Source: Sequoia sempervirens
Taxonomy: Eukaryota > Streptophyta > Pinopsida > Cupressales > Cupressaceae
Assembly: GCA_007258455.2 (NCBI GenBank)
Contig: VDFB02275530.1
Location: 1-64,000 of the forward strand
Direction of reading: 5' to 3'
Length of the DNA stretch: 64,000 nt
Shown: positions 12,801 through 24,800 of the stretch, in pieces
Numbering within the stretch: position 1 is the first letter of the stretch
How the letters are laid out: every line of letters begins with the position of its first letter
Notes under the pieces: generated by a model
What the model saw: the letters and a program-made list of their open reading frames with translations, nothing else
What the model was told of the DNA's origin: nothing
Databases searched by the model: none
Position numbers and translations under genes: made by a program

Positions 12801-15800
12801 CTGTTCAGAAATGGGAATTAGGTTTTTAACCTGATTTTTAGCATGGTTGTCTTGGTAGAAAAATTGTGAATCACTTGTTTTCTTGTAGATGAAGGTGGGA
12901 GCTTCTACTACCAAAGTTTTCAGAGGAAATGGAAGTTGTTTGCACATTCAAAATAATTTTTGAAATGTGGTCTGTCAACAGTTTTCAGTGCACTTATATG
13001 CATGATTGATGATTTGTATTTCGAAACTTTATGGGTTTGTTTATTTCCCTATGAGAATCATTTTTCTTGTGTTGGGTAGATGAGATATTGGTGTGGTGGC
13101 TGCGAAGAACAACACCTCCATTTGGGGTCTTGGTCTTCGATCTGCATCAATACATCTTTATCGTGTCATATTCTATTACTCTATCTAGTATATTTTGTTA
13201 GTTTCTACTATCGTATGCAAATAATAACTTCACTAGATAAGAGTAAACAACATACATCCAGCTTAAACAAAGTTCCCACCCAAACACCCTTTGCCAAACC
13301 ATGGGCTTCCATAGAGTGTGTCAAAGACATGGTTAAGAGCACCATTCAACCCCAAGCACCACCTTTCATGCACGCAAGTGTAACTTCCGCCATTTGACTA
13401 GGCCACTAAACAAAGTATGCACTCCATTTGGAAAGTGTAACTTCTCTTCTAAGATGCTCTTACACAATACACAAAATAGAATCCCAAGATGTTTTTCCTA
13501 GTCTATTGTATAACCCTCATATCAATGCTCTCTTACACCTGTCATAATACAAATGCCAAGTGATGCAGTGTGTCACCCAAGGAATCTTGAGATTTCTCCC
13601 AAGAGGCATCTTATTTCATGAAGGGTCAATTTATAACAAGGACTTGCAACATGTACAACATCTAGTGCTAACAACACTTTAAGTAAGCATCTCATAACTG
13701 TGGCATTTGTTGTTCTCTGACTGTTCACAACCAAAAATGCTTGTGTTAGCTGCGCTACCAGCTCTCATAGTAGCAAGCTTCAAAAAGTTTAGTAGGTTTG
13801 AGAAGGATGAAATTTTGCCAAAGTTTGAAATTTCAAAGAGGTATAAAAATATTCAAAGCTATATAAAATGCAAATCATGCATAGTCACAGTAATACAATG
13901 TGGAAATGATGTTAAAAAAATCCTTCAATGCCAAATGCTCACAGCTTTCAAAATTTGATATACCATGCTATCATACAATATTAAAAGAATTGCACTCACT
14001 CTCAAGTTTCCATACTCTAGACCTAGAGCCACTAGGCTCTAAAATGACATAAAACTTAAAAATAAAAACTTGCTACATGATATCATTCATGATCATTAAC
14101 ACAATTAATGCCAACATCCCTGCTGCAATGCATCTGAATTCTGCAATAGTTTTACAATATACACTGCTTCATAATTTTTAAAGCATGTGGGCTAGAAAAC
14201 AAATCTAGGTGACAAAAATGAGGGTTGTTATCAAAGTCAATGTGTTAACCTGCCATTGGCAGATTCGGTTGAATATATTCAACCTGCTCTTCAAAAATAT
14301 GAGATTTGTTGAAAATCCTTGAGGTTCATTTTTTACTTTTTGATCCTTACCAGTAACTCGTTGTATGCAGAATAATATTGTGGATATTTTCCATTTTGCC
14401 CCCCAAAAGCTTCCTGCCATGTATCTAGCAAGACCAAGATCTTTTCTCTAACACTTAAATCTGGCTGCAAAATACAAAATATAACACCCACTTAAAGGAC
14501 TGCTGAAAATATGCACTAAGCCCACAAACCATGAATCATTTGAAGTACAACCCAGCAAAATATGCACATATTACACACAAGATTTTTTTCAGACCTTTTT
14601 CTTTACTATCTTGACCATTTCATGTAGCACATCTCTCTCAGCAACTTGCAAATGAACACTATCGCCACAATTTTTTATGAGTGTCTCTAATAGCTGCAAA
14701 CGAAACCAAGCAAATATTGAATCAAAGTTATCCATCAAAATCAATCATGAATAAGTTCTTGCTACAGTATGCTTGTCGCCCTCAGAATTCAACCAATAAG
14801 CACAAAGCTATTAATCTTAATAATGCTAACTTAAACTAGATGTTAATAGAAATTTCTTTTATTATTGAATACTAACCGTCAGAGAAAGAATCTGGATCTT
14901 AGGATTCTTATTTGCAATGCGTTTCTTAATTGCTTTGATTACTTCCTTTGCTTGTCTGTTCAATCACAATCATATTCACCAATACAGATCCTCCATTAAT
15001 ATCACCATCTCCAAATGTCCATTTATAAGAAAGAATTTAGAAGGCAGAGCTGTTGACCTACTCTGGAAGAACCATACCAACATCTCTCATGCAAATTTAA
15101 ATCATATAAGTGCCTTGTAAATTAAGACTTGAGATTATATTCTCAGAATCTGGATGACCAGCATCGCACAATAACGAGCAATTAACAATTGGATGATGTC
15201 AGATTGCATTCACTCCAGGGCACATCTAACAGCATTTCAAAATTTGTGAGGCATAATCAAGAAATCTGAACCTAAAGTGGATTCGCATGATTCTATGCCT
15301 TCTAAGTCAGAGATGAAGGTATTTCAAAATATTTCAGATAACTTCTCATGTTAAACAAGGACTATATGGGCACATCTTATAAATATAGCCAAGACTCTAA
15401 TATACAATAAAAGGGGTAATTTTTTCTTTGATAGGCAGCATGAATGAAATGAAATTTTTCATTTTCTTAAAACCTCTTGAAAAACAAGTTTGATTGTGAC
15501 TAACATACATGTGCACAGGCCTGGCATCAGTTATTGCTATGATACAGTTCTATATTACTGTTGTAACTGACAATCAATGATGTAGATGAACAAATGGATA
15601 GATATGTTTTTATGAATAGTAATAAACAGTTGCATAATAATCCTTGTAGCCTTAAGAAACAACGAAGGCTCTACGGCCTTGGAAATCATCTAACAACTTT
15701 TGAAATATTAAATATACAAAATTCTCTAGCATATCAATATTTGACATAAAGATAGCACAAGAATTCAATCGTGCATCTAAATGTGAACATGCATCAATGT

Positions 15801-18800
15801 GTACCATAAAACAAGGCTGGCCCATCTGTCCATCACTTGAAAACTGACAGATACTTCATGATGCACACACCCCAATAGTTGGATCACAAATACCATATTG
15901 CATGTAATAAATGTGAATTCCAAACTTACAGCAAGAAAAAATCAATCAGCTCTATAAGGCCCTATAACATAGCATAAGGAAATTTCTAGACTGAAAATGC
16001 AATGCCAAAAACCAGATTTTACCACAGGTATAAAAAATATTACTTGAAAACTGACAGATACTTCATGATTCAAACACCTCCATAGTTGGATCACATATTA
16101 CAAATACCATATTGCATGTAATAAATGTGGATACCAAACTTACAGCATGAGAAAATCAATCAACTCTATAAGGCCCTATAACATAGCACAAGGAAATTTC
16201 TAGACTGGAAATGCAATGCCAAAAACCTGATTTACAACAGATATAAAAAATATTATTTGAAAACTGACAGATACTTCATGATGCACACGCCCCCATAGTT
16301 GGATCACATATTACAAATACTATATTGCATGTAATAAATGTGAATACTAAACTTTCAGCGCAAGAAAATCAATCAGCTCTATAAGAATAACATAGCATAA
16401 GGAAATTTCTAGACTGGAAATACAATGCCGAAAACCTGATGTTACCACAGATATTAAAAATAAAACATAGTAGGAGAAACTTAAACCCTGCAAGAGCACA
16501 GCTAAGCAATCTTCTGCATACTACCCACACCTTGTCATTATTCTTTGTTTGATTCCATGTGCAGTTTCAATGTGAAGGTAGCCTTTCTACCATATGCAGC
16601 TGTTTCTATGTCAGGACCAATAGCAGATAATGCACCCAAACAGGTAAGGAGGTTTGTCCCAACATAAACAAGAAGGTGAAGACCTCAACTAAAACCCACC
16701 TGATGGTTTTTGTTGATTTCCTTGAGTATTTGAAGTTCAGTATGCTGTAAAGGTGTGGATAATGCATAGTTGCAAAGTCTATGGTTGCCACGCTTAATTT
16801 GTCTAAATGTCTCTTTTTGTTTCACTCCACAAAGTTAAGCACAGTACTCAAGTGCTAGATACAGATCTATGGCTTTTAACTTTTAAGGAATGCCCCGGTT
16901 GCATTCACTCCCTGCTTTGTTCTTTTCCCATTATCAAAGTCAGAGGTGTCTGACCCTTAACATTCAGAAAATACTTTCCTTGAGATATCAAGCTCTTCCG
17001 TGGACTACTAGAGCAAGCAAATTCAATAGTTTCTTCTTTCAGCCTCTGGAGATTGGCAATGTCAGTAAGACAGTAACTAATGCAGATGCTCATAGATCCT
17101 TGAAACAGCATTGCTCCCCATGAGAATTCACCATGGCACCTCAAACCTTTTATTCTCACTTTGGAAGAGGATCAACTACTCTTCAACATTTAATCAAGAC
17201 TATAGAAGCAGATGTGGATTGCCGATTTTCTTTCTATATTTGAAGGATCCTTGATTAAGGATGTCAAGTGAGGATTCCAGAAGTGCTCCTTGCCTCCCCT
17301 GAAAATTATTTGGTTTGACCCCACTATCTCAGATCATTCTCTTGAAAATATTACCTAAACCTGTACTAGCATTTTCATAGTGATCAATGAAAGCATTCAT
17401 AGCAATAGCAAAAGACTAACGGCCATGGGTAAAATTATAAATTTAAATAAGCCTCAAGTCTTAAAGTAGGATATGATTCTGGTCAGCATTTATGCAGGCA
17501 TTGTGCAAAATCCTAAATCCTTGGACAAGTGGTTCTGTAGAAGTATGTGAGTCCAAACAAGCATCTAGCACTTCTCAAGAAAATTCCTCTCCCTAAAACA
17601 CTAGTGACTACTTTAATAATGCCTATATAGATCATATTTTGAGATTCTCTAAAATGTATTGTCATTTTTAAATTCTCTCTATACTCAAATAGTCAAGAAC
17701 TCTTCTACAAATTCAAATTTTGTTTAATCAAAATTCAAGTTTCGGTTTTACTTTTTTTACTCTTAAGCTTAAATTCCACTTTCCTAATTTAAGCTTTGGA
17801 TGCTTGACAAACAGAGATTCAAGCGTACTAACCATTATCATCTTCCTGTGAACATACCAGGTGTACTAGAGCCAAAATCTTTACCTAGTGATAGAATAGC
17901 TGCAATTGCTTTATTTTGATATACTAATAACTGACAATTCCATTTACAAATTTGTAATATCAATAGAGGAAGCACTTGGCACACAGTTTTAAAAACAAGG
18001 ATGGTGATATACGACTCACAAAGTCTTACGACAATTAGATACATACATATCATCCAAAAATTTCCCTGAAGTTGCACATGCAAAGCAAAAGTTTTTAATA
18101 TCAGCACACAAAATGAATAATAAAATGATTATTAATAATTCAAGAACTAGCCTTACTACAATGCTATAGAAGAGTAGAGGGAAAAATTAATAACTCTTAT
18201 TCAAGGAAAAGCTTCAAAGTTCAATTGAATCTTATTGATAAGACAAAGATCAAGCAAAAGGAAACATCCACTACCAGAACTTTCCCCTCCAAGCTCAATA
18301 TTATCACCTTGCCTACCGATGGAGAGGTTGACAATGGTATTGTGCAAATCTCTTTGTGACATATAAACCTTTGAATGACTACCAATGATTAAGACGCCCC
18401 AACAATTGAGTAAAAACAAAGTACCACAAATACACATCCCAAGATTTTTGGACCTTTCCCCAAAACAGGGATGTCCCAGGTGCAGCATGACAAGGACAAA
18501 ACATCGCCCTGCCATTCCACGCATCCAAGCACCATGACCCTGGAGCCATTCCCCATGCATCCCTTGGACATCCCAAGGATGGCACATCATTTCCTTCAGC
18601 CATTTAAAAAAGACATTTAAACATTACTTACAAATATGGAGCTTGGTTAGGAGCAATAAACTATTAAAAATGGCATGCACCATGAAGATCTCCATGACCT
18701 CAAAGGCCTTAATTTGTTGCCCCTGGACTCTGGAAGGAGCATGCTGCCCCCAAACCCCCACTTTGGTTTTAAAAAACAAAAAATAAATATTGTTTGGGTT

Positions 18801-21800
18801 GTTCTGAATAGAAAAAGCACAATTTTCTCCCTTTTTTATGCATATTCAACATTTTTGAGCTTCCCAAGTTTTTCTTAATTAAATCCCAATTGATTGAATT
18901 CCATTTATACTTTTGGTTTGCCAACTCAATCCCAATTCCAAGTAAGGCTACTATGGTTACAATCAAAAGATTCAAAATGTTATCATAATGATCTTAGTGA
19001 AGATCTTTAACTTTTGATACATGAACATTGGCACTGCAACTTGTTGAGGACCTGTTTCTCACATTCTGCTCTCTAGTGAATTCCTTAGAAACATGCCAAA
19101 GCTCCTGACTGATTATCAAATGGCCGATTCAAAATTTGGCTGGCATTGCTGTATCTGCTTTTATTCATTTGATGAATAATGATAGAGCCTGGTATTCTTT
19201 TTTCAGATGATGAATGGCATTAGGTTCTATCATCTTTGAAAACGGCAATTGCAGACTGCAAAAAATTGCTGACTGTTTATAGCATTGGCCCAATTGTGGC
19301 ATGGAACAGTACAAAAGATGATCCTACAAAGCCTAGCAGGGAGCTTTGGTCAATGGTACAATTTTCACTCAAGATGCTGAAGATAGGGGTAAAGACATAT
19401 TAAGATTCATTCTCTGATGAAAAATGTCATACAGCAAAACAGCTTTGTATAGATTTCAGCTTCCTTTACTCATAGCATTTACATAAATAGTTCCATTTTA
19501 TGATATAAATCTAATCTGAATATTTTAAATATATTAAATTAAAATTATTAAAAATTTAAATAAAATTATAAAAAATAAAATAATATTATATTGAATTTAA
19601 ATAATACTATAATAAATTTTAAATATTAAAAACATCAATAAATTTAAACATTGTAGATGTATTAAATACATTAATAATTACAAATCTAAATTAAATATTT
19701 TAAATTATAAAATTTTAATATTAGAAAAATAAAAAAATAAAAAAACTGTAACATTAGAAAAACGTATTAAATTTTATAAAAAAATAAAAAATTAAGACAA
19801 GCTATATAGTTAGATCGTGGCATTGTTGTTGTAGCCACCAAGGTTCAAACCCCTGCTAAGCCATTGTGATTGCAGGCATTGTGCCCTTGATGATCCATTG
19901 TGCTCATGAGTTTGAACCTTTGCATTGAAGCTATTTCCGTTCATGCTATAGTGACTTCGTGCCCCAAACCCTCACTGGGCTGGTCTGCTCATAGGTTTTG
20001 TGCCCTTGCTAGATTAATAAGCTTGTGGGTTTGGACTATTGTTACATCCCACCCTAGTGACTTTATAAACACTTTTACTTTCTTGTTTTATAGATGTTGA
20101 ATGATGCAATGTTGGGCTGTTAATGCATGATCTGTGGAAATTTTATGTTTGTGTTCTGATAACGCAATGGAAATATGTGTTATGATCTATTCAGGATGAA
20201 TGAGTTGTGTTGATGCCCTAGAAAGAAAGTTTAACCTTGCAGTAATTGAGTAGATAGAAATATGTAATGGAAATTATCTAGGTAACAGACTAATCCTTCT
20301 TCGTTTGTTGGAGTTGGATGCAGGGTAGCTGTTCCACGATCCTCGGGAGCGGGGAAGTATCATCTGAGTAGAGAGGTAATGTTGAAAAACCCTGGAATCG
20401 CCATCTGAGTTAGGGTTGGTCAAGGGATCCCAAAACCCTAGGAGTGAGTAGTTTGGTGCTCTGTTCTTGTAGGTCACTCGAGTGATCCTAGGAGGTGGTC
20501 TTTCCGTCAGTGGCATTAGGGTTTTGTAAACCAATTCTTCAACCTCATTTCAATCATTGAATTTTACCCAGCTTTGGTATCGAAATTCATCATTTTGTGG
20601 TTATCTTCTGTTGAGCGTGAATTACGCCTGAAGTTATATATACTTACGTATATATGTAAATATATTTATATATCAATACATATATTAATATATTAATAAC
20701 ACTGTTTAACTATTTATTATTCTAACGGAGAATTTAGTGACATTTTATAATGTTGTTTGGGATATTCTAAAACATAAATATCTTTTGACAGTGTGAGAGT
20801 AAAGTTAAAATGTGTAATTATTTAAGTTACTTCATTTTAACAAGTAAATTAATTATATTTATAAATTATTAAAAAAAATAATAATATAATACTACTGCCA
20901 GATTTGGAAGATAAGGGGCGCATAACTAAATTAGTTATTCTTTTATATTTAACCCCATATTCACTCGGGATGGGAAAGAAAATAAATCTTCTTGCAAATG
21001 ATTTTCTGGAAGCCGATCTTCCTGCTAGTGGACATGGTTAAACCTTTGAAGGAGGATTCCTGATTTCACATGTATGAAGGGCATGGAAATAAAGGAAAGA
21101 GGCGGAAGCTGGACGTGAATTTAATAGAATCTTACCTTGGCGTTGGTTAAGGATGGGAATGGAGAGAATCGTGGTAGTTCCGATAACTACCTTGAACAAC
21201 CACTCGACGGGATATGTTGTTCTTGGGGAAAGAAACGAGAGGAGAGCAGACAGGGAAATCAAGAGAGAAGAAAGTTGTGTGGAGGCAGAGTAAGAAAAAG
21301 ACGGGTGTTCATTGAAAGGCAGATTTGGGGAAGTTAGAGCGGAGGCTAAGAATAGAGCCGCCTGGGAGCTGTGGCTCTCAATTTAAAGCAACGAGAAGGA
21401 CGACTTCGGTGTGGTGGAGTTGAGCTGGAAACTTCAACTGCATTTCTCTTCCAACATTCTTCGGTAGAGAATTCTTGCTCCAGGTTTCTTCAACAGGCAC
21501 GTAGCTTACTTATGGTTTCTTTCTTTTGAAAAGAAGAGGACATGACTCGTGCATTGCTTGAAATGAAGCTTATGTGAACTCCAGCCTTTGAGATTTCTGT
21601 ATTCATAGAATTAAGAGTTAGGTTGTGTGTTGTTCCTCTTTTCATCTGTATGTTCTTGATGGGAAAAACCCTAGAGTGTTGAACCACGAATTCTCCTTTT
21701 AATTATTTGATTGTATAGCTTTCGGTGCTTATGCTTGGGTTACACAAAAATAATTAGTCTCTGTTATAGAAAGAAGATTGTAGCTTCTTGGATAAACAAT

Positions 21801-24800
21801 AAGGTGTTCTGGAATTTGAGTGTTCTGGAGGCTATTTGTGGAACAGTAGTATTTGTTTTCAAAGTTAGAAGAATATCTGATAAACAATACAGTGTTCTGG
21901 AATTTGAGTGTAGCCATTGTTTTCACAGTTAAAAGAATACCAGATAAAACAATTACATTGTTCTGAAAACTGGTAGAAGCCAGGGTGGGTAGATAACAAG
22001 GACCTTCTGGATACAAATTAATATACGTTCTATTATTAAACAAGAGAGTCACAAATGAACCCTTGTGTTCTGAAACTTATAGAAACTAACTGAAAGTAAA
22101 GATTCTTGAACCATTAAAATAAATAGGGAATAGTGTGTGGTTCATATTATTACAGTATACGAACTCAGTTTAGCTAATTTATGAATTTATGCTGTTCTGA
22201 GAAGAATGACAGAGCACTGCATGACAATATGAATGTACAATGAAGACCATAGGTATAAGAGTTCTCTGATTAACTAGAATCATTGCAGACTGTGTGAAGT
22301 TCATTTCTAACGCAAAACTTAAAACAGGAATTAGTTTCCTCATGATTCTGTATGCTAGGTAGGCAACAGGAAGAAAATAAATACTGAAAAACACTGAATT
22401 GGTCTAAAAATTGTTATCAAGATTTTGTATACCCTCTTGGGTCTGAGGCTGTATTAATACTCTCATAAGAGTACTACTTTATATCAAGCCCTAGCATTAT
22501 GTATACGGGTAAGGTATGGCAGGTAGCTAAAGTGCATGCTCTTAAACTGTTTTAAAAGAAACCCTAGTTTCAGGAATATCAGACACACTTGCCAGGAAGC
22601 CAAGATGAGTGTGTAGGGTAATTATGAGCCTTTATTAGGTCACCTGTATTGCCCTAGGACAGGTGTCCTGACATGAGTAAGTGACGGAGAAATAATCTCC
22701 TAGAAGCCTTAGTTTAGATATGCTTTTCCAAGTCGAGCAAGGTGGGTGAGTTAGTACAGTAGTACAACCTATGGCCATAGTAGGTGCAGGTGCCACTGAC
22801 TACACCTAATACTCACACGCAACCCAGATATCTAACTAGCCAGAATTGTCGGCTTAGTAGGAAGGAATCCTTAGTAGTTAGGCAAAGCCAGTTAGGTAGG
22901 GTTTCAGCACCAGAGCTTAGATGGCTATTAGAGGGATTTTCAAACATCACCTTTCGCAAGAAGGGAAGGGCCCCCTTCCAGTTAGGAAGGTGTGCGCGGG
23001 GGACTGTACAAGTCCGTGGATGGTGGAAAAGCACTCAAATGATTCCCCTCATTTTCAAATGGCAAGCCGAGTCTTGGAAGATGACAAATCAAATGAGGAC
23101 TTCTTAACCCTTACTCTTGTACTTTCCTTTGTACTTTATTGAAATGAAAACAGTTCATTCATGTTATGATAGAAGAATGTAATCATGATTGCTGTTATAA
23201 TTTATAAATGAAATTGTTATTTCTTGAAATGTTGTATGTTAAAAAAAAAAATTGCTCTTGTTGATGCGAAATTGCTTTATAGTATTTGTGCTATGAATTG
23301 TGTTTCCAACAACTATTCACATTATATAGTGTGTTCATGCCAGGGATGAGGTCACCTATTTTTGCCCTCACCTAGCTCGAGCTAGGCTATAAACAACCAT
23401 GGTACCTATCAAAAAATAAAAGAAAAATAAAGACAAACTATGCAGAATAAAATAAGGACAAATCAATGATGCAACACCCGTTTCTGCAACATCCCATAGC
23501 TGTTTCTTGCAACATCTACCGCAGCAATTTCTTGCAATTTGTAGCATTTCAACATTCACCTCAACGCCGAGCTCACACTGCTACGTCACTCATCTTTGCT
23601 TCCACAAATCCACACCAGTACTGAACTCACCCAATTCATGCCACAGAGAGTGAATCTATAAGATTCATTCCACTTTCATCTATTCAATGCATGCAGGAAG
23701 TCAGCCCTTTTAATCATATGATTTTGTTTTTGCCAATACAAAACCTCTCCCAATACAAGGTCACAACCTTAGCAAATTCCAAACTGAACATGTTCTGAAC
23801 AGCTAGTAAACAAATAGTTGGGAAAAGAGCTCACTACAGACTCAACAACGAACACATCAATCTAGATGTCTAGACTCTGCAACAACAAGCAGCCACCAAT
23901 TCCTTTTTAAAAATATTTTAATAAAAACAACCCAAGTCATTTGCCCTACAAATTTTATGGCAAATTGAAACAATTTTTTAAGGTTTTCTTTTAAGTTCAC
24001 CAGATTCCGAACTTCATGGATTAAATTTAAATTCAGTGAATCCTATGACACAGTAACTAGTAATAGGTTCGCTTTAAAACAGTACTTTTGGGGATATTTA
24101 TTATTATTCTTAAATCCCTAAAAGATCTTTATTGTCACCTAAAAATAAGTGCTATAAATGCATAAACTCTTAATGATAATTGAAGCTAGGCTTGTGCTAA
24201 AGAAACTGTTGTTCAACAAAAGTGATTGTGTGTTTGTAATTTCATCAAGTAAATCCAAGGAAGATTGCATTAGTTACACTTTGTACTGGCAAGATCCATC
24301 TTTCTAAAATGCAGCTTTGTATGCAGTTTAGTAATTTACTTCTTAAAAAAGATGTGTTGTTCCATATATTTTCCCTTTAAATCCTTGGTTATAGCTAAAT
24401 GCTGGTTTCTACTTTATCCAATTAGAAGTTGTGTTCATGTGTGCTTGAATTAGTTTACTCTCCTTTATATCTGAAAATCTCGCTTCAAGACTTGCTTATT
24501 AACAGTTTGGCGCATGCATTCAAGGCAAAAACATGGCCATTTCGTGATTTTCATTTATGCAAACACCCTTTAGTCTATAGTTTTAGTCTAGGTTTTATTT
24601 TAGGTTTAGTTAGGTATCAAGGAGCTTCCCCTTACAATTTGGAGAACAGTTCTACTGCACATGCTGTTTCATTTTGTGTTGTCTCACAACTCATTCATGT
24701 AAACAAACCTATCAAGCATTCTTGTGAGTTTATTTCATCATATGCGGTCTCCATAGTATTCTTTTATATACCGACAACACATCCAAGATGCTATTGTGGT

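Noticed and set aside
18201..18603. Overlapping minus-strand frames up to 129 codons
   Set aside because: They arise in a GC-richer repeat patch inside the TOL intron, and the different frames overlap without any motif.
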